Source: JANYIP01 sp031394045 (GTDB lineage: Bacteria > Actinomycetota > Actinomycetes > Prado026). From it: a stretch of DNA of 21,411 bases. How positions within the stretch are numbered: the stretch's first letter is position 1; every line of letters starts with the position of its first letter. The position numbers and the translations under genes are program-made. Positions 6,577 to 13,548 of the stretch are shown piece after piece. Under the pieces are notes generated by a model. The model was not told the DNA's origin and did no database searches. It saw only the letters and a list, made by a program, of their open reading frames with translations. Where the stretch lies: positions 1-21,411 of the forward strand of contig JANMWN010000344.1 of assembly GCA_031394045.1 (NCBI GenBank), written 5' to 3'.

Positions 6577-7824
6577 GTGCCCGAGGTCATCTTCGAGATC
6601 AACCGGGACCTGAGCGTGCCCATGTCGCAGCAGGCGATACCCGGACATAACCGGTGGCATCCGGACATCCCGCCAGCCGCGACGATCCGCCCTGGTGGCT
6701 CCTACCGGATCGAGTGCAAGGACTGGACCGACAATCAGGTCAGGAATGACGACAGCGCGGACGACATCCGAGACATGAACATTGACCCCTGCCACGTGCT
6801 CAGCGGGCCGTTCGTAATCGAGGGCGCCGAGCCTGGCGACCTGCTGGTGGTCGACATCCTGGACCTGGGACCGTTCCAGGAGCAGGAGTGGGGCTATACG
6901 GGCATCTTCGCAAAGGAGAACGGCGGCGGGTTCCTCACCGACCACTCCCCGCAGGCGTCAAAGGCGATCTGGGACCTCGACGGCGTCTGGGCCAGCTCCC
7001 GGCACGTCCCCGGAGTTCGCTTCATCGGCAACTCGCACCCGGGCCTGTTCGGCTGTGCACCCTCCCATGACCTGCTCGCGGAGTGGAACCGCCGTGAGAA
7101 GGCGCTGGTCGATGAGAACCCCGATCGGATCACTGGTGACCAGCCGACTCACCAGGGCAACGTGCCCACTTCGCCCCAGGTCCCGGCGCTGGCACTGCCG
7201 CCGCTGGCCAAGGATGCGCTGCTCGGCACGCTCTCCGGACCCGCGTTCGAGAGGGCCGCCGCCGAGGCGTGTCGCACCATCCCGCCGCGTGAGCACGGCG
7301 GCAATGTCGACATCAAGGACCTCGGCGTCGGCAGCCGGGTGTACATGCCGGTGTTCGTGACCGGCGGACTGTTCTCGATCGGGGACCTGCATTTCGCCCA
7401 GGGTGACGGCGAGATCACCTTCTGCGGCGCGATCGAGATGCCGGGTTTTATCGACCTGCACTTCGACATCATCAAGGGCGGGATGGATCGGTACAAAACG
7501 AACATGCCTTTCTTCAAGCCCGGTCGTGTCAGCCCGAACTACTCCGAGTACCTCACTTTCGAGGGGATCAGCGTCGAGAACGTCCGCAACTACTACTTGA
7601 ACGCAACCGTGGCGTTCCGCCAGGCTTGCCTCAATGCCATCAGCTATTTGATGCCGGCAATGGGATGGAGTTTCGAGCAGGCGTACCTGTTCCTAGGAGC
7701 AGCGCCTATTGAGAGCCGTATCGGCGGCATGGTCGACATCCCGAACAGCGCCGTCTCGCTGAGCATCCCGCTGTCCATCTTCGACCGCAAAATCCTCCCG
7801 GACGAGGCAGGCGGTCGTGACTGA
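6577..7824 (+). CDS. fmdA: Formamidase (FmdA/AmdA family)
   Basis: Hydrolyses formamide to formate and ammonia (EC 3.5.1.49) in the cytoplasm. The 415 residues match the FmdA/AmdA acetamidase-formamidase family along their full length. Family signatures are PGHNRWHPDIP, CKDWTDNQ, NDDSADDIRD, FTGIFAKEN-like YTGIFAKENGGGFLTDH, HPGLFGCAPS, PPREHGGNVDIKDL, GDLHFAQGDGEITFCGAIEM and LGAAPIESRIGGMVDIPN. GTG at 6577 is preferred: AGGAG lies six bases upstream and the protein then begins PEVIFEIN as in homologues, although the frame is open back to 6358. It is the first gene of a plus-strand run (fmdB, permease, ureohydrolase) and sits behind a promoter, a palindrome and a structured leader. A formate dehydrogenase gene further right could consume its product. 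Specificity for formamide over longer amides is inferred from close similarity to formamidases. Confidence 0.95.
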   Translation: MPEVIFEINRDLSVPMSQQAIPGHNRWHPDIPPAATIRPGGSYRIECKDWTDNQVRNDDSADDIRDMNIDPCHVLSGPFVIEGAEPGDLLVVDILDLGPFQEQEWGYTGIFAKENGGGFLTDHSPQASKAIWDLDGVWASSRHVPGVRFIGNSHPGLFGCAPSHDLLAEWNRREKALVDENPDRITGDQPTHQGNVPTSPQVPALALPPLAKDALLGTLSGPAFERAAAEACRTIPPREHGGNVDIKDLGVGSRVYMPVFVTGGLFSIGDLHFAQGDGEITFCGAIEMPGFIDLHFDIIKGGMDRYKTNMPFFKPGRVSPNYSEYLTFEGISVENVRNYYLNATVAFRQACLNAISYLMPAMGWSFEQAYLFLGAAPIESRIGGMVDIPNSAVSLSIPLSIFDRKILPDEAGGRD

Positions 7825-7870
7825 TCGCCGAGTATGAACCCCAACCCGCTCAAGTGAGAGAGAGCCTCCG

Positions 7871-8146
7871 TTGCCCCTCTACGAGTACCGCTGTGTTCAG
7901 TGCGGCCCCTTTGATCAGCGGCGGCACCTTGAGGAAGCCACCGCAACACCGGTGCCGTGCGCCCATTGCTCGAAACCAGCCCAGAGGGTCTACACCCCCC
8001 TCGCCAGCCGCACCCGAAAAGAAGTCGTGGGTGCAGCGAGGTTGAGCGACAGGAGTCGCATTGACCGCGCCCGAACAGGAGAGCCGACCGTGACCGGGTC
8101 GCCGGCCGGACGACGGCTCGCCCCCCGCGGATCCCACGCGCATTGA
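7871..8146 (+). CDS. fmdB: FmdB-family zinc-ribbon protein
   Basis: A 91-residue protein starting MPLYEYRCVQCG, the hallmark of FmdB family proteins. Two CxxC pairs (Cys8/Cys11 and Cys30/Cys33) should bind one zinc. FmdB-type proteins are commonly encoded beside formamidase and are regarded as regulators or accessory factors; the molecular role is unsettled. The start is TTG at 7871, required by the conserved N-terminus; only a weak purine-rich (GAGAGAG) site precedes it. It lies 46 bases after fmdA, consistent with one operon. The C-terminal half (after about residue 45) is Arg-rich, low in complexity and not conserved in my recollection. Confidence 0.85.
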   Translation: MPLYEYRCVQCGPFDQRRHLEEATATPVPCAHCSKPAQRVYTPLASRTRKEVVGAARLSDRSRIDRARTGEPTVTGSPAGRRLAPRGSHAH

Positions 8147-8226
8147 CGAACGGCTCAAGTCTCGCCGCACCATCTCGTTTCTGCTTCCGATCTTGAAGTC
8201 AAGAAGGCACCCCTTGGGCTTTCAAG

Positions 8227-8247
8227 GCCGGCGCAACTCGCGCCGGC
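8227..8247 (+). repeat. 8-bp perfect hairpin before the permease gene
   Basis: GCCGGCGC and GCGCCGGC flank a 5-base loop (AACTC), 32 bases before the permease start. Just upstream, CTTGAA (8192-8197) pairs with TTCAAG (8221-8226) to form a second stem that abuts it. There is no U-tract. It could tune expression of the permease and hydrolase relative to fmdA, or be a processing or termination site. Confidence 0.5.
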
Positions 8248-8279
8248 TCACATCCGGTACGTATCAGTCGGAGGACAGC

Positions 8280-9845
8280 ATGGCGCAGACGGCGGATACT
8301 GGCTCGGACTCAACCCAATTCGACCCCACCGACCCGGCCGATGTCGAAGACCGACTGACGTTGATCGAGCAGTACGGGATCGAGTACATACCTGACGAGG
8401 AACGGGGCTCTCGTCCAAGTAATCTGTTCTACATCTTGTTCGGGGGCAGTCTCACCTTCAGTCTCATCATCATCGGTTGGTTCCCGATCGCATTCGGCCT
8501 GAGCTGGTGGGCAGGGTTCAGCTCCGTCGTCGTGGGATCGGCTATCGGCGCTCTTCTTCTGGCGCCTATGGGTTTGATGGGGCCGCGTAGTGGCACCAAC
8601 AACCCCGTGTCGAGTGGTGCCCTGTTCGGTGTGGTAGGTCGCATCATTGGAACGCTGCTCGAAGCCACGGCATCGCTCGCCTTCGCCGCGCTTAGCATCT
8701 GGACAGGCGGTGACGCGCTAGTCGCGGGACTAAAGGCGCTGTTCAACATCAGCGACGACGCGCTGACCCGGATCCTTGCATATGCGGTGCTGAGCGCCAT
8801 TGTCACCGTTGTTTCCGTCTTCGGACACAACATGATGGTGGCTGCACAGAAAATCATGGTCCCCACTGCCGGTCTTGCGGTACTTATCGGCTTCTTTGTC
8901 TACCTGCCGGACTTCGACGCCGGATACAAGGGAACCGGAAACTATCTGCTCGGGTCGTTCTGGCCGACCTGGCTGTCCGCCATGCTGATTTCCCTATCGA
9001 CGGTCGCGTCCTACGGTGCCTACGCGGGGGACTGGACGAGGCACATCTCGCGGAAGCGCTTCAGCGACCGCCGTGTCCTTGGCGCGATGTTCCTGGGTGG
9101 CTTCATCGGTATGGGAGGCCCGTTTCTTTTTGGCACCTTCACCTCGGTAGCAGTCTTTGCCTCCGGGACCGGCGACGCCAACACGCCATACGTCTTCGGG
9201 CTGGTAGCCGACGCTCCGCTTTGGTACGTCCCCTTCTTGATCTACCTCGGATTGGCGTCCGGGACGGCGCAGGCCGTGATTAACACCTATGGCACGGGAC
9301 TTGACACGTCCTCCTTGATTCCCAAGCTGAACCGTGTGCAGGCAACACTTGCCGCATGCGGGGGTGCGGCAATATTGGTCTACGCCGGGTACTTTTACTC
9401 CGAACTAATTAATACCGTGGGTGTTTTCCTGGCACTGCTGGCTATCTGCTCCGTGCCGTGGATCCTGATCATGACTATCGGCTTTGTTCACCGCAGAGGT
9501 TTTTACCACGTTGACGATCTACAGGTATTTAACCGTGGGCAGCGTGGTGGTCATTATTGGTTCAATCACGGACTCAACTGGCGTGCCCTTGGTGTTTGGA
9601 TGGTCGCAGTGGTCGCGGCTTTCTTTTTCACTAACACGGCCTGGTACACAGGCCCTGGCACGGAACTGACGGGTGGGGCGGACGTCGGCTTTATTGTTGG
9701 GGGTGTCCTCGCGGCGATTCTGTACCCGCTGGCGCTCAAACTATGGCCCGAGCCGCGCTCGGTCTTCGCGCCGCCGGAGTCGGCCGCTGGTGGGGCATCT
9801 GACGACATCAGGACTATCGACGAGCCTTCGAAGGGAACACTATGA
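8280..9845 (+). CDS. NCS1-family permease (nucleobase/hydantoin/allantoin-type cation symporter)
   Basis: A 521-residue integral membrane protein with about twelve hydrophobic segments. The NCS1 signature lies at the N-terminus: GIEYIPDEERGSRPSNLFYILFGG leading into the first helix. GPRSGTNNPVSSGALFG, typical of helix 3, and the loop SYGAYAGDWTRHISRK also fit NCS1 carriers, which import nucleobases, hydantoins, allantoin or thiamine with a cation. The ATG at 8280 has GGAGG six bases upstream; the frame is open further back, but the upstream part carries no family similarity. Its stop overlaps the start of the ureohydrolase gene (ATGA), so the two are almost certainly co-translated and probably transport and attack the same nitrogen compound. 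The substrate cannot be read from sequence; guanidine-type or cyclic ureide compounds are candidates. Confidence 0.92.
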   Translation: MAQTADTGSDSTQFDPTDPADVEDRLTLIEQYGIEYIPDEERGSRPSNLFYILFGGSLTFSLIIIGWFPIAFGLSWWAGFSSVVVGSAIGALLLAPMGLMGPRSGTNNPVSSGALFGVVGRIIGTLLEATASLAFAALSIWTGGDALVAGLKALFNISDDALTRILAYAVLSAIVTVVSVFGHNMMVAAQKIMVPTAGLAVLIGFFVYLPDFDAGYKGTGNYLLGSFWPTWLSAMLISLSTVASYGAYAGDWTRHISRKRFSDRRVLGAMFLGGFIGMGGPFLFGTFTSVAVFASGTGDANTPYVFGLVADAPLWYVPFLIYLGLASGTAQAVINTYGTGLDTSSLIPKLNRVQATLAACGGAAILVYAGYFYSELINTVGVFLALLAICSVPWILIMTIGFVHRRGFYHVDDLQVFNRGQRGGHYWFNHGLNWRALGVWMVAVVAAFFFTNTAWYTGPGTELTGGADVGFIVGGVLAAILYPLALKLWPEPRSVFAPPESAAGGASDDIRTIDEPSKGTL

Positions 9846-11080
9846 GCGACCACCCCCAGCACCCTCATCACCCGAGCCATGACTGGCGGGCGAGCCGACG
9901 GCTGACGGTCGGCGACGAGGAGATCGGAATCGATGACCTCCAGGGCGAGCAAGCCAAGCGCTGGGAGCAGGAACTGCCAGATACCATTTACCGCGAAGGA
10001 CTACGTCGCGCCCACGAGCTGGGGCTCCCGCCGGCGGACTCGGTCGAGGACAAGGATGAGATATCCACCTTCGTGCGCAACGACTCGCTGCGCTTCGCCG
10101 GTATACAGACGTTCCTCAAAATGCCGTACGTCGAGGACGTAAACCTCCTGAACCAGCATGAGGTCGCGGTGGTAGGCGTTCCTTTCGACACCGGCACGAC
10201 ATACCGGCCGGGGCCACGCCACGCGCCCCAAGCAATGCGGGCAATCTCCTCGCTCCTCGCCCCTTACTACTACGAGCTTGGCGTCGATTTACGCGAGCAA
10301 CTCGACATCGTAGACGTGGGAGACATCTTCTGTCTGCCCGGCAGCATCGAGAAGTCCTACGATCAGATTACCAAGGGCATCCAGCACATTTGCGACCAAG
10401 GCGCCTTCCCAGTCGTGCTTGGAGGCGACCACGCCATTGGGTTTCCCACAGCCCGGGGGGTCATGAATTCGTTCGACCGCAAGATCGGCGTCATTCACTT
10501 TGACCGCCACGTCGACACGGCTGCCCGCGACCTCGACGAGCGCATGCACACCACGCCGTATTACTGGGCCTCGCACGAGAGGCACTTTGATCTCGGCAAC
10601 CTTGTTCAAATCGGCATTGGCGGCATGCAGGTCTCACGGCCCGGCATCAGGAACGCCCGCGATGGCGGGACGGTCATCATGACCGTCGACGATGTCGAGC
10701 GGCTCGGAATCGATCAGGCCGCGGATCTGGCTCTGGAAGTTGCATGGAGCAACGGTGCTGAAGGCGTCTATCTGTCCTTCGACATCGATTGCATCGACCC
10801 TGGCTTCGCGCCCGGCACCGGTTGGCCCGAGCCTGGTGGCTTCCTGCCGCGGGAGGCACTGAAGTTCATTCGACGCGTCGCCGCCGAGGGTCTGCTGGGT
10901 ATGGAGGTCGTCGAAGTGTCGCCGCCGTTCGATGTCTCCGACATCACGAGCCTGCTCGGTGTCCGCATCATCACCGAAGTTCTTTGCAGCCTTGTGCACG
11001 CCGGCAAGCTTGGTTCTAGCCGCAGCGGGGAGCCGCACACCGAACGAGCCCGTGAGATCCAGACACGTCGCTCCACTTGA
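9842..11080 (+). CDS. Ureohydrolase (arginase/agmatinase fold), guanidine hydrolase-like (GdmH type)
   Basis: A 412-residue member of the arginase/agmatinase superfamily. Metal ligands are visible: His197 in GGDH, Asp221/His223/Asp225 in FDRHVD, and Asp314/Asp316 in SFDIDCIDP, so a two-metal site is intact. Instead of the usual DAHxD it has DRHVD, followed by DLDERMHTTPYYW and APGTGWPEPGG. From memory these features and the about 100-residue N-terminal extension (FAGIQTFLKMPYVED, GTTYRPGPRHAPQ, YYYELGVDLREQ) match cyanobacterial nickel-dependent guanidine hydrolases rather than agmatinases. Such an enzyme would convert guanidine, or another amidine or guanidino compound, releasing ammonia. 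Formiminoglutamase-like release of formamide is an alternative that would feed the formamidase. The start codon overlaps the permease stop (ATGA). No nickel-chaperone genes are in the window. Family certain; substrate inferred. Confidence 0.88.
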   Translation: MSDHPQHPHHPSHDWRASRRLTVGDEEIGIDDLQGEQAKRWEQELPDTIYREGLRRAHELGLPPADSVEDKDEISTFVRNDSLRFAGIQTFLKMPYVEDVNLLNQHEVAVVGVPFDTGTTYRPGPRHAPQAMRAISSLLAPYYYELGVDLREQLDIVDVGDIFCLPGSIEKSYDQITKGIQHICDQGAFPVVLGGDHAIGFPTARGVMNSFDRKIGVIHFDRHVDTAARDLDERMHTTPYYWASHERHFDLGNLVQIGIGGMQVSRPGIRNARDGGTVIMTVDDVERLGIDQAADLALEVAWSNGAEGVYLSFDIDCIDPGFAPGTGWPEPGGFLPREALKFIRRVAAEGLLGMEVVEVSPPFDVSDITSLLGVRIITEVLCSLVHAGKLGSSRSGEPHTERAREIQTRRST

Positions 11081-11186
11081 ACACCGGAACGGTGGTGCGC
11101 GGCGCCTGCACCAACGCCGGAGGATGGCCGACGCGCCCGTCCGGCAACGGGGTTTCCCTCGGCCGGGCTTGCGGCGAGAGACCGGT

Positions 11187-12074
11187 GTGACCATCTCCTT
11201 CGAGCAGTTTAAGGCTCGGCAACGCCACGTAGGGCTATCAGGCCTCGGCCCGCTCGAACTCGACATTGCCTACACCGACGTCGGAGAGGGCGATCCGGTC
11301 GTGCTACTGCACGGAATCCCCACGTGGTCCTACCTGTATGCCGACGTAATCCCTAGACTCTCCGCGCACTGCCGCGTGCTCGCCCCAGACCTCCTCGGTC
11401 ACGGCTGGTCGGACCGGCGGGACCGGTTCGACCGGTCGCTGCCAGCGCAAACCGCTGCCGTGCTGCGACTGCTCGACGTCCTCGGCATCGAGCGTGCAAC
11501 CTTCGTCGGGCACGACACCGGGGGCGGTATCGCGCTCATCCTGGGAATCGAACATCCTGACCGGGTGACCCGTCTCGTGCTAGCTAACGCCGTGGCGTAT
11601 GACTCTTGGCCGATCGATGACATGCTCGCGCTCGGCGACCCGCTGTGGCGCCACAAGAATGCGGGAGAAGTGGCGGCGTTCGTCGGAGGCGGGCTGCCCA
11701 ACGGGATCCACAACAAGGACCGCCTGACGGCCGAGTTCGCCGACGGCATCGTCGCGCCATACATCGACGCGGACGGTGCGCTGAGCCTCATCCGTAACGC
11801 GAGTGCACTAAACACCAACCACACGATGGCGCTCGTCGACCGACACCGCTTCATTACGGCGGCCACTCTGGTGGTGTGGGGAGTGCATGACCCGTGGCAG
11901 CCCCTGTCCGACGGCGAGCAGCTAGCCCGCGACATCCCCAATGCGCGGCTCCTGCGTATCGCCGCGTCGCACTGGATCCCCCACGACGCGCCCGAGGAGT
12001 TTTCGGCAGCTATCCTCGAGTTCCTCGATGCCACGGTGACGGCGCAAGGGCGACGCGACCCGAGGGTCCCGTGA
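11187..12074 (+). CDS. Alpha/beta hydrolase with Asp nucleophile (haloalkane dehalogenase/epoxide hydrolase-like)
   Basis: A 295-residue alpha/beta-hydrolase-fold enzyme, probably cytoplasmic as no signal peptide is visible. The oxyanion motif HGIPTW (residues 42-47) is typical of haloalkane dehalogenases. The nucleophile elbow is GHDTGG with Asp110, not Ser. The acid is probably Asp235 in WGVHDPWQP and the base His262 in ASHWIPHDAPEEF. An Asp nucleophile points to dehalogenase or epoxide hydrolase chemistry through an ester intermediate; the Trp that usually follows the Asp in haloalkane dehalogenases is Thr here, so the substrate is open. GTG at 11187 is chosen from the start of family similarity and a GAGAG site upstream; the frame is open to 10932. 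It follows the ureohydrolase gene by 106 bases and overlaps the next gene by four bases (GTGA). Confidence 0.85.
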   Translation: MTISFEQFKARQRHVGLSGLGPLELDIAYTDVGEGDPVVLLHGIPTWSYLYADVIPRLSAHCRVLAPDLLGHGWSDRRDRFDRSLPAQTAAVLRLLDVLGIERATFVGHDTGGGIALILGIEHPDRVTRLVLANAVAYDSWPIDDMLALGDPLWRHKNAGEVAAFVGGGLPNGIHNKDRLTAEFADGIVAPYIDADGALSLIRNASALNTNHTMALVDRHRFITAATLVVWGVHDPWQPLSDGEQLARDIPNARLLRIAASHWIPHDAPEEFSAAILEFLDATVTAQGRRDPRVP

Positions 12075-12706
12075 AGGTAGTCGCCATCAACGCCAGCCCC
12101 CGGCGTGACGGGAACTCCTCCATCCTTCTCGGGGCCGCGGTCCGCGGGGCGAAAGAGGCTGGTCACCACGTCACGCTGCTGCAGTTGGATGACTTTGTAG
12201 CAGGTGCACTGCGCGATTGTCGGGTTTGCCGACGTGCCGACGGCAGTTGCAGCATCCCGGACGACTTCGAGCGACTGCTCATCGACCACGTGCTGCTAGC
12301 AGACGGCCTGATTTTCGCTACACCCTTGTACTGGTACGGAATGAGCGGCCAGCTCAAATCCACCTTCGACCGGCTGTTCTGTTACATGTCGCCAAGCTGG
12401 CCGAAGTCCGAAATCGTCCTCGAGGGGCTTCCCGGTAAGCGCGTGAGCGTACTCATCGCCTGCGAGGAGAGTTACCAGGGTGCCACAGTCGGCCTGCGTG
12501 CCCAGTTTCAGGAACTCACCCGCTATCTCGAACAGGACCTCGTGGACGTCGTTGTCGGCGTAGGAAACAGCCGGGGCGAAGTCGCGCACGATCCGGCAGA
12601 CCCGCTTGCCGCCGCTGAGACACTGGGGCGCCGCTTGTTCGAGTCCCGCGTCGCGGACTACCGCTTTAACACGCCGCGGAGCCACTCGGTATGGGCGCCG
12701 GACTGA
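12071..12706 (+). CDS. Flavodoxin-fold NAD(P)H-dependent oxidoreductase (iron-sulfur flavoprotein-like)
   Basis: A 211-residue flavodoxin-like protein. The FMN phosphate-binding loop is ASPRRDGNSS (residues 8-17), the second flavin loop is TPLYWYGMSGQLKSTFDRLF, and GKRVSVLIACEES follows. Between the loops lies a cysteine-containing stretch, DCRVCRRADGSCSIPDDF (Cys50, Cys53, Cys60). It recalls the compact cysteine motif of Isf-type flavoproteins, so an iron-sulfur cluster is possible but not certain. It would reduce a small molecule or a partner using FMN. Its GTG start overlaps the stop of the alpha/beta hydrolase gene, so the two are translationally coupled and likely work on the same substrate. 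It is the last gene of the plus-strand cassette; a TGACCGT-C-ACGGTCA palindrome overlaps its stop codon (12704-12718). Confidence 0.85.
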   Translation: MKVVAINASPRRDGNSSILLGAAVRGAKEAGHHVTLLQLDDFVAGALRDCRVCRRADGSCSIPDDFERLLIDHVLLADGLIFATPLYWYGMSGQLKSTFDRLFCYMSPSWPKSEIVLEGLPGKRVSVLIACEESYQGATVGLRAQFQELTRYLEQDLVDVVVGVGNSRGEVAHDPADPLAAAETLGRRLFESRVADYRFNTPRSHSVWAPD

Positions 12707-12785
12707 CCGTCACGGTCACGTCCCATGGAGTGGGGAGTGGTGGAGTGGTGTAGCTCGTCGTGTGGTGCTCTGCCAGTGAGAGCAA

Positions 12786-12996
12786 CTATGCCGTAGCGGC
12801 GATCTTCTTCGGTGAGGTCTTCTTCTTCGGCTCCAGGACGGTGGGTGCGGGCGGGTTCAGCTGGGCCATGGACTCCTGGGACAGGTCTCGCCGGGCGACC
12901 GTGACCACGATGTTCATCATCGCGATCCTATTCACGCTACGCGGCAACGCCCAAGCGGCCATCGCGACGCTGATCTCCAGCAAGGTCAACCAATGG
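12786..12996 (-). pseudogene. 3' fragment of an unidentified gene cut by the ISL3 end
   Basis: On the minus strand a frame with strongly GC-biased third positions runs from the ISL3 terminus at 12997 to a stop at 12786. The about 69 residues begin HWLTLLEISVAMAAWALP and end in a Pro/Lys/Ala-rich tail (PKKKTSPKKIAATA). Codon bias suggests it was once coding. The 5' part is missing because the IS terminus interrupts it. I do not recognise the family. Confidence 0.45.
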
Positions 12997-13018
12997 GGCT
13001 CTTCGCTTTTGAGCGGGG
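12997..13018 (+). repeat. ISL3-type terminal inverted repeat (3' end of a second element)
   Basis: Begins GGCTCTTCGCTTTTGAGCGG, sharing GGCTCTTC, the following C and the GAG with the terminus at 4080. It lies about 20 bases beyond the stop of an ISL3 transposase remnant on the minus strand, as expected for the right end of such an element. The element body lies to the right. Confidence 0.75.
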
Positions 13019-13039
13019 TTGACCTCGACCGCTGGTGGT

Positions 13040-13345
13040 TCATGCGGCCCGGCGGGTCGCGTTGTGCATCATGATGCGCCTTTCGTAGTTGGTCTGGTTC
13101 CGGAAGCCGCTATCCGTTTGAGGTTCTTGCAGGTCAAGTTCGCGGCCTCTGACCGGGCGATGGTCACCCGGGTGGTGACGAAGGGCTCGATGGGGTCCCA
13201 CCGGCGGTCCAAGGTGCGCATCAGCTTGGTCGTCTCGGGCATGTCGGCGGTGTTGATGTACTCGGCGAGGACGACATCAGGGCGGCGCGGGCGTCGGCCA
13301 CGGGGGTGGTGGTGACCAGTAGCGCCCGTAACTCGCAAGCCCAAG
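13040..13345 (-). pseudogene. ISL3-family transposase, C-terminal remnant with frameshifts
   Basis: Only the C-terminal about 95 residues of an ISL3 transposase remain. LAEYINTADMPETTKLMRTLDRRWDP and FVTTRVTIARSEAANLTCKNLKRIA lie in one frame. After a one-base loss near 13110, GFRNQTNYERRIMMHNATRRAA continues in another frame to the stop at 13040-13042. An upstream stretch (ELRALLVTTTPVADARAA) is in a third frame. The catalytic domain is absent. Together with the terminus at 12997 it forms the right end of a broken ISL3 element in the same orientation as the truncated element at 3208-4080. Confidence 0.8.
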
Positions 13346-13392
13346 TCTCCCTTACAGGACAGGCACTTTCGCGTCTCTACACCCCGTGTCGC

Positions 13393-13422
13393 GCCTAACC
13401 TCGTGAAAGACGGAGGCTAGGC
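13393..13422. terminator. Hairpin downstream of the formate dehydrogenase gene
   Basis: GCCTA-A-CCTC and GAGG-C-TAGGC form a 10-position stem with one internal mismatch around a 10-base loop (GTGAAAGACG). It lies about 130 bases past the formate dehydrogenase stop on the minus strand and could terminate that transcript. It may alternatively be the end of a decayed insertion element. Confidence 0.45.
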
Positions 13423-13548
13423 CGACCGACCAGTCGTAAGACGGTCGCCACACGGATGCGGCGACGCGGGTTGGAGCAAGGGTCAGGCTCTGCCCTTGGT
13501 TCTGGCGCGGCTACCACGATGAACCGCGCACGGGCGCCGGGTGTGCTG

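Noticed and set aside
6380..8279. Guanidine riboswitch upstream of the formamidase or permease genes
   Set aside because: I looked for the conserved motifs of guanidine-I, -II and -III classes as I remember them and did not find a match; a covariance-model search would be decisive.
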